Below, piece after piece: positions 22,554-31,997 of a DNA stretch of 64,000 nt. The stretch is from Talpa occidentalis (taxonomy: Eukaryota; Chordata; Mammalia; Eulipotyphla; Talpidae), in contig NW_023604295.1 in assembly GCF_014898055.3 (NCBI RefSeq), positions 63,761,730-63,825,729 on the forward strand, in the 5' to 3' direction. The position numbers were made by a program, and so were the translations under genes. The stretch's first letter is position 1; each line of letters opens with the position of its first letter. The notes beneath the pieces were generated by a model. The model ran no database searches. It was not told the DNA's origin and saw only the letters and a list, made by a program, of their open reading frames with translations.

Positions 22554-23189
22554 ACTATTTGGCATTTTGTTTACCTACATAACTGACTTTCGCTTGTTAA
22601 AATTGTGTGTCAGCAATTCATGTTTCCTCCATATATTAGTACTATTCAGAGATTTAGAATGTGGTAAGAATCACAGTGTAATTAGATAGTCTTGCTTAAG
22701 CCATCTAATCCTGAAAGAGTTTCAAGGATGAAGCAGGTTTTAGGATTCTCGACAGAAAAGTAAATAGATTTCCAACCGATCGTCTTGTTTATTTATTCAT
22801 CATTTCAACATTATTTAAGAGACTTCACTGTACAAAGAACATGCAAAGCTCCACAGGAAGTAGAAAATAGTTATGATACTGTTTCTACTCTTAAATATTT
22901 TACATCTCTTGAACCTTTTATCCCATTTAGCTCACTACACTGTCAAATCATTATCTCAGAGGAAAGGTTCAAAAGAGCAGTCTACATAAAATATGTTCAT
23001 GCCATCACCTACTGCGTCCTTAGTCAACTGCAACCTGGACTCAGTCCCAAACATTTCCCAACACCACATTCTTAAAAGCTGTGAGTAAACATGGTACCAA
23101 CTACCTTTCTTAATTTTCCACATCAAAATTGTTTTTGGCAATGCTGAATGTGCTACCTTCCTAATCTTTTGCTTTTACTTGTATGATAG
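22554..23189. other. unique sequence
   Basis: One 96-codon open frame (22785-23075) has no recognised domain and no exon signals. I treat it as chance. Confidence 0.45.
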
Positions 23190-23250
23190 CATGTTCTTTT
23201 TAATTGAAGTGACACTGATTAACAACATTGTGTCTTAGAAGTACAGGATC

Positions 23251-23516
23251 TTGGGCTTCCCTGGTGGCACAAGGGGTTAAGACACAACCTATGAAGCTAT
23301 ACACAGTCACTGAAGCATGAGTTTGATCCCTGGCCAGGGAGCTACCCACATGGTGCAGCAGACCTCTCCTGACTCGCCCACTGCTCCCCTCAGCAGTGTT
23401 TTTCAGTCAGTTTGCCTGTTCTGTTCCCTACTCTATGTCTGGTGAATCCTCTCACCCCCCACACCTCTGGCTTGTACCCCAGTTCTTATGTGCATAAATA
23501 AGTATATCTTAAAAAA
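23251..23516 (+). mobile_element. tRNA-derived SINE, old subtype, plus
   Basis: GGCTTCCCTGGTGGCACAAG head, AGTTTGATCCCTGGCC box B, GAGCTACCCACATGG, tail TTCTTATGTGCATAAATAAG. Target-site duplication AAGTACAGGATC at 23239-23250 and 23517-23528, inside the ancient L1. Confidence 0.95.
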
Positions 23517-23826
23517 AAGTACAGGATCACCCCCTTTGGTGTTATTATACCACACAACAAATAAAACACAGAGTCTACCACCATAGTCCACTGTGCTCCC
23601 TCCCTAATTTGTTCCCTTCTCCTTCTCTTCCCCCTCTAGGAGGGAGGTTCAGTTCTACATTCATTTTTTTAGACTTTATTACTTTGGCTTTATCTGAGCC
23701 TTTTTTTTTTCTCTATATTCCACATGTAAGTAACATCATTCCATATTTATCTTTCTTCTTTTGACTTAAGTTGTTCTGCATAATCCTCTCCAGCTCTACA
23801 CATGTTGCAAATTGTAAGTTTTCATT

Positions 23827-24068
23827 TATTTTTTTAAAAATTGATTTATTTATGCACACAAGAACTGGGGTGTAAGCCAGAGGTGCAGGGGGTGAGAGGA
23901 CCCACCAGAGAGTGTGGGGAGCAGAACAGGCAGATCTACTGAAATACACTGCTGAGGGAAGCAGCGGGTGAGTCAGGAGGTCTGCTGGCGCCAAGTGAGA
24001 TTGTGCTGCAGTGGCTGGTGATAGCTTGATAGGGCAGTCTTTAACCCCTTTGACACCAGGGAGGCCCC
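23827..24068 (-). mobile_element. tRNA-derived SINE, old subtype, minus, small deletions
   Basis: Tail complement ATTGATTTATTTATGCACAC, body CCAGAGGTGCAGGGGGTGAG, head ending GACACCAGGGAGGCCCC. Imperfect duplication of the L1 target (TGTAAG.. at 23813 and 24069). Lacks part of the linker near 23983. Confidence 0.88.
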
Positions 24069-24168
24069 TGTAAGCTTTTTTTTAAATAGATGAGTTCTTT
24101 TCCATTGTGTATATCAGATTCCAACAGAAGAGGTTCCTTGCTTCTCTCATTAAAAGAACTTCTAACGA

Positions 24169-24446
24169 GGGCCTCCCCGGTGGCACACCGGTTGAGTGCT
24201 GGGTTGCGAAGCTGCCCGCAGCCTCTCTAGCACTGGTTCAATCCCCGGCTGCTCCCCGGCCACAGGAGGAGGGTCCCACATGGTGCGCAGACCTCTCTTG
24301 CCGCCAGCTGCTCCCCTCATCAGTGTACTTCGGTCCCTCTGCCTGCTCTGTTCCCCGCTCTGACTCTGGTGAATTCTCTCACCCTCCCGCGCGTCTGACT
24401 GTACCTAGTGCTTGTATAAATGAATAAATAAATCTTTAAAAAAAAA
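24169..24446 (+). mobile_element. tRNA-derived SINE, young long-linker subtype, plus
   Basis: GGGCCTCCCCGGTGGCACAC head, GGTTCAATCCCCGGCTGCTC box B, CCGGCCACAGGAGGAGGGTC linker, tail GTGCTTGTATAAATGAATAA, then AAATCTTTAAAAAAAA. Possible short duplication TCTAAC (24161 and 24447). Sits at the boundary between two ancient L1 pieces of opposite orientation. Confidence 0.93.
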
Positions 24447-26105
24447 TCTAACAATTAACCAGAGGAATACTACACACAGAGAGTACCACAGGTTGGGGAA
24501 AACTGGAATACCCCTTGGACAACAGAGACCAACACAGATGACACAGAGGAAACACAGAAGACTCATGCTTCACTGAGCACAGGGTAGTTGGATAGAAACA
24601 CCTGGAGGCTGTGGTCCCTGGTGGAGGGTACAGACAGGGGCTGCCACGAGCCCTAAGGAGGGGAGTTAAATGATGTGAAGGGAGGTACACAGCCTTGACT
24701 GAAGGAAAATACATATAGAGCAATGCCCCCCTAACTCCCAGACCTTATCCCTACCTAGGGACTGGTACTGACCTTCTGAAGTTCATGGACAGAGTACAGA
24801 CCACAGAGTTTCAGATCTGGAACCCTAGAGAGGAGGGAAGTTGGCTGTGCCACAAACATGAACCAGCCATCCCCTGGCTCTGACCCTCCCCTGCTGACTC
24901 AGCAGGTGCAATAAACAGATCTCTGTACCTACCAGAGCAAGGAAAGGCCAAAATATTTTTAATTAAATGAAATAAAACCACAGTGCCAACTGCAGAAAAA
25001 GTAAAATTAGTTCAGCTCTCTAAATAACTGCTATGGACATAAACAAAAACAAAATTTTCTAGAAGCCAACAACAAAACCATGGAAGATTTAATCTACCTG
25101 CTACATAGAGTTCAAAATTTCTATAAGAAAAAATAATAATAAGAAAATGCAGAAACACAAATCAAAGTGATATAAAATAATTATGTATCATGTATCTGAT
25201 AGCTAATATCCAAGATCTAGAAAGAACTCATACAACTCAAATAAATAACCCAATCATGGGCAAAAATGGGCAGAAATCCTAATTAGACACTACTCTGAAG
25301 AACACATGCAGATGATCAACAGACACATGACAAAGTGTTCATTAATACTTATTATCAGGGAAATGTAAATCAAAACCATGACATATGAACTCACATTTGT
25401 GAGAATGGCCCACATCAAAAAGAGTAAAAACAAGCCATCATGAAAGTATGTAGAGAAAGGAACCCTGGTACTCTGTTGGTGGGAAAGCAGGCTGCTCCAG
25501 CACCTATGGAAAACAGTACGGAGATTTCTCAAAATATTAAACACACACACACACACCCCGTATTACCCAGGAATTCCACTCCTAGATATTGACTCAAAGA
25601 ATTCAAACACACTAATTTAAAGAGCTATGTGCTTTCTGTTTTTTTTTTTTTTTTTTTTCCCTGGGACCCTCACCAGCGGCCGGGAAACGAATTGGTGCTG
25701 CAGAGGCTGTGGGCAGCCTCGCAGCCCAATGCTCAACCACTGCGCCACCAGGGGAAGCCCAAAGGGCTAGGTGATTTCTATGTTCATTGTCTCATTATTT
25801 ACAATAGCCAAATTATAGAAAAATACAAGTTCCAACCAGGATGTGGAAACTTGGAAAATCACTCAGCTATTAAAAAAATGCTGAAATCTTGCCATTTGTT
25901 ACAACATAAATAGAAATAGAGGGGATTCTATTTAGCAAAATAAGTCAGGATAAAGACAAATACTGGATAATTTCACCAATACAGTAAATATAAAGAAACA
26001 AAACTAAATAATAGATAAAATTAAACCACTATAAACCCTAGAAATCTGAATGTAGAATTGAGGTAAAGAGAGAAAATAAAACAATACATATAGGGCGGCA
26101 TTTTA
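24447..26105 (+). mobile_element. ancient L1, plus, internally deleted and interrupted by a SINE
   Basis: 24447 to about 25130 resembles an old L1 5'/ORF1 side (ending CATAGAGTTCAAAATTTCTA, an ORF1-type segment). From about 25185 it reads as the ORF2 3' section (ACTCTGAAGAACACATGCAG, AAATGTAAATCAAAACCATG, GGAACCCTGGTACTCTGTTG, CAGGAATTCCACTCCTAGAT) and on to ACTGGATAATTTCACC. The middle of the element is missing. A short SINE splits it at 25638-25760. Stops abound. Confidence 0.75.
25638..25760 (-). mobile_element. head-only SINE with poly(A), minus
   Basis: A T-run of about 20 is followed at once by the complement of the tRNA-like head and linker (GGGACCCTCACCAGCGGCCG to CGCCACCAGGGGAAGCCC). 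The 3' half of the SINE is absent, yet poly(A) is present. Flanked by a 19-bp imperfect duplication (25619-25637 and 25761-25779, 16 matches). Confidence 0.9.
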
Positions 26106-26120
26106 TGAATTACTAGTTTC

Positions 26121-26389
26121 TTTTTTTTTTTTTAAGATTTTATTTTATTTATACAAGCACTGGGTACAGTCAGAAGCGCGGGAGGGTGAGAGAATTCACC
26201 AGAGCCAGAGCGGGGAGCAGAGCAGGCAGAAGGACCAAAGTACACTGCTGAGGGGAGCGGCGGGCGGCAGGAGAGGTCTGCGCACCATATGGGACACTTG
26301 CATGGTGGCTGGGGATCGAACCAGCACTACAGAGGCTTCAGGCAGCTTCGCAACCCAGCGCTCAACTGCTGTGCCACCGGGGAGGCCCC
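26121..26389 (-). mobile_element. tRNA-derived SINE, young subtype, minus
   Basis: AAGATTTTATTTTATTTATA tail complement, GCACTGGGTACAGTCAGAAG body, head ending GCCACCGGGGAGGCCCC. Target-site duplication TGAATTACTAGTTTC at 26106-26120 and 26390-26404. Part of the linker is missing near 26295. Confidence 0.95.
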
Positions 26390-26404
26390 TGAATTACTAG
26401 TTTC

Positions 26405-26701
26405 TTTTTCTTTCTTTTTTTTTTTTTTTTTTTAAAGATTTATTTATTTATTTATACAAGCACTGGGTACAGTCAGACACGCGGGAGGGTGAGAGAATTC
26501 ACCAGAGCCAGAGCGGGGAGCAGAGCAGGCAGAAGGACCGAAGTACACTGCTAAGGGGAGCAGCGGGCGGCAGGTGAGGTCTGCGCGCCATGTGGGACCC
26601 TCCTCCGGTGGCCTGGGAGCAGCCGGGGATTGAACCAGCGCTAGAGAGGCTGTGGGCAGCTTCGCAACCCAGCGCTCAACCGCTGCGCCACCGGGGAGGC
26701 C
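26405..26701 (-). mobile_element. tRNA-derived SINE, young subtype, minus, same target site
   Basis: Complete long-linker copy (GGACCCTCCTCCGGTGGCCT, box B complement GGGGATTGAACC). CTAGTTTCTT follows at 26702-26711, a third copy of the sequence flanking the previous SINE, so both inserted at the same spot. Confidence 0.95.
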
Positions 26702-26711
26702 CCTAGTTTCT

Positions 26712-27683
26712 TAATATGTATGTATGCACTTACATTAATTTGTCAGAGAATGTGTCTGTCAAAGAGAGACAACAACAAGCATGTAAATAAGTATTCAAAG
26801 GAATCACTATATACAAGATAATAGTGATATTGAAACTAGATGGGGAGAGGAAGAGTCTAGGGGAAGAGAAGGCTGATTATTGAAACAATGAAGGTAATTC
26901 TACGAGCCAATGCACCATTTGAATGCATATTTCAGATTGAACCTGAAATCAGAGGTGATAATCTGCTATTAAATCCACGTCTTATTAGTTAAGCTACCAC
27001 ATGACTCTAACACATCTAGCCTCAGCAAATAAAAAACTGGAATAAAAAACCAGAATGTGACTTGAATACTTGAAGATATGCATGTGCCACCTCACTTTGA
27101 CCACCAAACACCAGCAAACAACTTTATCTGGAGTTCAAATAAAGAAATAACCTTTTACAGTCTTAGAGGAAATCCTTACAGTTGGTTGGACACATACAGA
27201 GAGTATAAAACAATGTCCTATTTGGCATTGGATCAACAATAAATGTTGGCACATGTGATAAGCTCACACCAAGGTAAGATCCCATTCTATGCATACTAGA
27301 AAAAAAGACTGCTTTTGAATAAGAACATGGATATTAGCCCCTATAAGATACATGATACATAATTGTTTTATAGCACTTTGAAGAGAATGAAAGGTTAATG
27401 TCAAAATTTACACAGTATTTTGAATCACAGTAAAAAGAATATAATTATTTTATAATGATTTTATACCAACTGATGTTTATAACTCCACCAATAACACTAT
27501 AAACAGAATTATTTTTAATGATATATGTGATTATGTGAAAAAGAATTAACAGATTCACTTACATCAAAGATGAAATCTTAGGTGGGTTCTTATGACTAAT
27601 TCCAAAATGTAATTCTATTATAACCTGTTACTTAAATATTACTATTTCTGATATTAAGAAGAGAAAATGTCTATGAAAGTTAT
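26712..27683. other. unique AT-rich sequence
   Basis: The first 150 bp may continue the ancient L1. The rest shows nothing recognisable. Confidence 0.45.
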
Positions 27684-27696
27684 GAGATATTTATTT

Positions 27697-27971
27697 ACTT
27701 TTTTAAAAGATTTTATTTATTTATACAAGCACTGGGGTTCAGGCCAGAGGCACAGGAGGGTGAGAGAATTCACTGCAGAGACAGAGCAGGGAGCAGAACA
27801 GGCAGAAGGACTTAAGTACACTGCTGAGGGGAGCAGCGGGAGAGACAGGAGAGGTCTGCCCCACCATGTGGGAATCTCCCTGCTGGCCAGGAATCGGGGG
27901 AACAGGTGCTGCAAAGGCTGCGGACAGCTTCATGGTGCTGCGCTCAAACCGCTGCGCCACCAGGGAGGCCC
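27697..27971 (-). mobile_element. tRNA-derived SINE, intermediate subtype, minus
   Basis: AAAAGATTTTATTTATTTAT tail complement, CTGGGGTTCAGGCCAGAGGC, linker with GGAATCTCCCTGCTGGCCAG, head ending CACCAGGGAGGCCC. Target-site duplication GAGATATTTATTT at 27684-27696 and 27972-27984. Confidence 0.94.
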
Positions 27972-27984
27972 GAGATATTTATTT

Positions 27985-28323
27985 TAAAGGAGCTCCTGGC
28001 CTTAATATGATAGTTTCAAAACTTTTTATATACTAAGATTAATTATTAATAAATGACACTGTTGACATTAAACAGATTTTGTTGATTTTAGACAGATTAT
28101 CTAACATGACTTGGATTATTCAGACTGTTCTTCATGAAAAGCAACACCATAAACACCAAATTCTTCAAAGTCTGACAACATAAAAGAGCAAAAGTAATCA
28201 TTTACGACATCTTATAACTTAAAGCACAGAGAGCTATAAACTGGCTAATTTGATTATTTACATTTAGTGTTCTGAACTGCAACATTAATGAAATGTCTAA
28301 GTTAATTCTCCATTTAATGTGGA
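27985..28323. other. unique AT-rich spacer
   Basis: Nothing recognised. Confidence 0.5.
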
Positions 28324-28338
28324 TAGAAATTATTTTTA

Positions 28339-28629
28339 TTTTTTATTTAATTTTTTTAAAAAAGATTTATTTATTTATTTATACAACTACTGGGTACAGT
28401 CAGAAGCTTGGGAGGGTGAGAGAATTCACCAGAGCCAGAGAGGGGAGCAGAGCAGGCAGAAGGACCGAGGTACACTGCTGAGGGGAGCAGCGGGTGGCAG
28501 GAGAGGTCTGCGCGCCATGTGGGACCCTCCTCTGGTGGCCAGGGAGCAGCCAGGGATTGAACCAGCACTGCAGAGGCTGTGGGCAGCTTCGCAACCCAGC
28601 GCTCAACCGCTGCGCCACCGGGGAGGCCC
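28339..28629 (-). mobile_element. tRNA-derived SINE, young subtype, minus
   Basis: Full copy with AAAAAAGATTTATTTATTTA tail complement and head GCGCCACCGGGGAGGCCC. Target-site duplication TAGAAATTATTTTTA at 28324-28338 and 28630-28644. The tail has extra T/A-rich bases before the canonical end. Confidence 0.95.
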
Positions 28630-28644
28630 TAGAAATTATTTTTA

Positions 28645-29280
28645 AATAAAATTTATAAAATCTGAATATCCATACCTCAACAAAAAGTTTTAAAAGAAAT
28701 TAAAATATGAATATATAGGGAGAATACACACATAAAAACTTAGTGTCTATATGAAAAAGAAAAGAAGAGGCCTCAGTATTCATTCATATGAAATGCACCT
28801 CTGGTAGACTGTATAATTATTCTCTGAAATACCTTGCCCTATCTTCTGAAAGGATTATATGTCTATACATTTGTGAATTGGGGTCACTTGTGTTACTTTG
28901 TAAAATAAAACATAAACAGTATTTTCTCTATTATTTCTAGGTGGAAGTTTTTATGTGCCCTTTTATACTTTACTAGGCTTCCTTTCTTCTGGCTCATTAT
29001 GACAGAAAATTCATAAAAAAAGACATTATCTCAAAGTAGGACCTGGCTTGAAGGTGACATGCAATAGAGGAATAGCTGATCTGATTGTATAGAATGGCAA
29101 GAAAAAAAGTTTTGTTATAATCTGTGCTGATTTAGAGGTTATTTGTTACTGTTGTTACATAGCTTGTTCAAAGGTATATGGAACCAAAGGAATTATGCAG
29201 TCTACAGAATAAACAACGGTGGCAGCCCTGGCAATGCCTTCCAATGCAGTATTCTTTCAAAGGTTCTTTAAAAATAATGA
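28645..29280. other. unique AT-rich sequence
   Basis: No recognised feature. Confidence 0.45.
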
Positions 29281-29285
29281 TTTTA

Positions 29286-29446
29286 CCAGGAAAAAGAATA
29301 CCTATAAGAAAGAAAATATCAAAATCGACAAACAACTGAACCAGAGACATCCTATGGTGGGTTGGGGGCAGGGAAATGAGGGCTTGGGGTCAAAATAAGG
29401 GGGTTGTAATTGTATGGGGAATATAAAAATAAAATTTAAATAAAAA
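29286..29446 (+). mobile_element. L1 3' end, heavily 5'-truncated
   Basis: CCAGGAAAAAGAATACC to GGGGAATATAAAAATAAAAT aligns with 13301-13460 of L1 element 2. About 160 bp, all 3'UTR. Probable duplication around AATGATTTTA (about 29276-29285 and 29447-29456). Confidence 0.9.
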
Positions 29447-29456
29447 TGATTTTAAA

Positions 29457-30963
29457 ATATCTGCCAGATCTGAATTAATACAGATTTTTTTAATTATGAG
29501 AGAATATATTTAATTTCCACTGCAATGTGGCTTTATAATACAACATGATAAACAATCTAATTAGAATGTATATGATCAGAGGAAGAGTTTTTCGCCCACT
29601 TACAGAAACCAGTAACTACACATTTGCTACTTTATTCAGAAAAAAAGTATTTTTTTGGTTTTTTTACCCTAAAAATGACAAAGGTATAGATGCTTTCCTA
29701 ATTATTATCAGGCACTTTTTTTTAAGTGTAAAGGTAATTTTTAAAGTAGAATTAATTGTTTAGCATATGTAAGTGTTTAGGACTAAGAGCCACATTTTGT
29801 GTCCTTCATAGCAGGACTTATATATTTGCACATAATAACAGCAGATGGTATCACCAAATGCTTGTTTCATTAAATTTAAAACTTCCTTTGGGAGAGTAAT
29901 TGCTTTCTACAATAAAACAATCACCCACGTTCAATATTAAAGAAACATAGAGGACCCTTAGGAGACAAGTCTAATCTAAATGGAAGAGATAATTCCTAAT
30001 ATTTTCACAGGTATGCAGAAATCTAGTCAAGTACTTGTCTTTTAAAGTGTCTGTATTTGTCAGACTTCCTTGCAAACCTACTTTGTATAAGGAAAGGCAC
30101 ATGGTAATTTGCATTGAATACTTAAAAATACACTTTCAAATAAATCATTAATCACTAAAAGATAATACCATTTCAAGTTCTAACATGAAGCCCTTTACTT
30201 AATGCTTTCCAGAAAATTTGTTCCATACAACTGTGCCATCGATGCTTCAGTCCCTCCTGTAGAAAACTAAACAGGCAGGATCACAATGATCACCTCTAGT
30301 GATCATTCAATCACTTCTAGTCTTTCTCACTTTAGCCTACATACTCTGACTCTCCTCTGCTCATTACCATGCTCAGATATTTTCCATTTTTCCTGAGAAC
30401 CAGACATTGTAGATTTATTTACTCTGATTTATATTGCCCATGATAATGAGTCGCAACCTGAAACTCATCCAATACCTAGATTAATTAATGACATTTAATA
30501 ATACTTTTTATATAATTTATAAATTAAAAACAATATATATGTGTGTATACATTATATATACACATACACATACATTATATCCTGCCGAAGTACATTATAG
30601 GAGATAGTTTATAAAATACATATATAATCTGAAGTTGGAAATACAATATGCTATAAAATCCCTAAAGTAAAAATTAAGTAAAGTCTTATGAGATTTCAGA
30701 AAAAGGGAAGGTTATGATTTTGTTGGAGAGTCAGCAGATGTTACATGACTTTTGCTATATGGATAGTTTGTCTAAGGAAACTATACAGTTTCCTTGTAAG
30801 CAGTTGTAATGATACAACTGCAAAAATAAAGTCATGATTTAATTAATAATAAAATACTCAGTTTTTTTTTAGTTCTGTATTTGAAGGAGAGCAGTAACAA
30901 CAGTGGCCTGAGGACATGGTCTTACTTGTTAAGTTGTGAATTGCAACTTAGCTAGTAGCAGTG
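29457..30963. other. unique AT-rich sequence with TA/CA-rich run
   Basis: No gene seen. A mixed (TA)/(CA) run lies at about 30531-30578. Confidence 0.5.
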
Positions 30964-30979
30964 AGAAATAAACATTACA
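30964..30979. repeat. target-site duplication of inverted L1, left copy
   Basis: AGAAATAAACATTACA, identical to 31982-31997. Confidence 0.93.
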
Positions 30980-31267
30980 TAGTGGTTGGACCAGTTTGCA
31001 CTCCCACCAGCAGTGCAGGAGACTTCCTTTTTCTCCACATCCTCGCCAACATTTGTTGTTGCTAGTTTTTTTAATATGTGCCATTCTCATTGGTGTAAGA
31101 TGGTAGCTCATTGTAGTTTTGATTTGCATTTCCCTGATTGCAAGTGATGTTGAACATTTTTTCATATGCCTGTTGGCCATTTGTATTTCCTCTTTGGAGA
31201 AGTTTCTTTTTAGCTCTTGTGCCCATTTTTTGACTGGATTATTTTCTTTGTTGTTGTTGAGTCTCAT
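30980..31267 (-). pseudogene. L1 ORF2 C-terminal fragment in the inverted arm
   Basis: Minus-strand reading [20 protein letters not shown] then [20 protein letters not shown], then [20 protein letters not shown], the Cys/His region near the ORF2 C-terminus. Its ORF is open over this arm, so the copy is not very old. It lost its continuity through the inversion. Confidence 0.9.
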
Positions 31268-31411
31268 CAGCTCTTTGTAGATTTTTGTGATCAGTCCTTT
31301 ATCATTAGTGTTGTGTGCAAAAATTTTCTCCCGGTTGGTGGGGTTTCTCTTTGTTTTGGTTATTGTCTCTTCTGCTGTGCAGAAGCTCTTTAATTTGATG
31401 TAGTCCCAGCT

Positions 31412-31760
31412 GTGTGGAGATTCCTCAACCTACTAAAGATAGAGCTTCCATATAATCCAGCAATTCCACTCCTAGGTATTTACCCAAAGGACACAGAAAC
31501 ATTAATTCCAAAGAGCACCTGCATCCTTATGTTTATAGCAGCACTATTTACAATAGCTAAGCTTTGGAAACAACCCATATGCCCAAAAACAGATGACTGG
31601 ATCAAGATGTGGTACATATATATAATGGAATATTACTCAGCATTCAAAAAGATAAACACATACAATTTGCAGCAACATGGATGGAATTGGAAGAGATCAT
31701 GCTCAGCAAAATAAGCCAGAAAGAAATAGAAAAATACCGGAATAGCAGGAATCTAGAAAA
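31412..31760 (+). pseudogene. L1 ORF2 C-terminal end in the forward arm
   Basis: [20 protein letters not shown], then [34 protein letters not shown] and MWYIYIMEYYSAF. A frameshift lies near 31605-31650, and the last codons continue in another frame to about 31760. It matches the last 110 residues or so of ORF2. Confidence 0.9.
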
Positions 31761-31934
31761 CCTAAATAAGGGACCAGGAAAAAGAATAACTATAAGAAAC
31801 AAAAAATCAAAATCAATAAACAACTATGAACCAGAGACATACTATGGGGCGGGGACGGGGAAAGGAGGAATTGGGGTCAAAATAAGAGGGTTGCAATTGT
31901 ATGGGGAATGTAAAAATAACATTACAAAAAAAAA

Positions 31935-31967
31935 GGTCACAGTTTAACTCACTACTCAAAACTTATT
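31935..31967 (+). other. 33-bp 3' transduced segment
   Basis: GGTCACAGTTTAACTCACTA and following bases lie between the L1 poly(A) (31926-31934) and a second A-run (31968-31981), inside the target-site duplication. They are not L1 sequence, so the likely origin is the DNA downstream of the source L1. Confidence 0.85.
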
Positions 31968-31981
31968 AAAAAAAAAGAAAA

Positions 31982-31997
31982 AGAAATAAACATTACA
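31982..31997. repeat. target-site duplication of inverted L1, right copy
   Basis: Matches 30964-30979. Confidence 0.93.

Larger units (their letters stand above)
23190..24165 (-). mobile_element. ancient L1 3' end (minus), split by two SINEs
   Basis: L1 pieces at 23190-23250, 23529-23826 and 24069-24165. They include the laurasiatherian-type L1 3' end read in reverse (GAAGTGACACTGATTAACA) and the end of ORF2: the minus frame across 23713-23830 reads LQFATCVELERIMQ, then NNLSQKKKDKYGMMLLTCGI, the usual ORF2 C-terminus. Much older than elements 1 and 2. Confidence 0.8.
30980..31981 (+). mobile_element. L1 with 5' inversion and 3' transduction
   Basis: 30980 to about 31410 is ORF2 read in reverse (equivalent to 12484-12919 of element 2, including the [24 protein letters not shown] part). 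From about 31411 the sequence runs forward from GTGTGGAGATTCCTC (equivalent to 12926) to the 3'UTR and poly(A) at about 31934. The turn shares AGCTG with both arms. A 33-base non-L1 segment and a second A-run follow (31935-31981). A 16-bp target-site duplication encloses everything. Confidence 0.95.

Noticed and set aside
26106..26711. CRISPR-like direct repeats
   Set aside because: The repeated units are SINEs and their target duplications. There are no short repeats with regular unique spacers, and the genome is mammalian.
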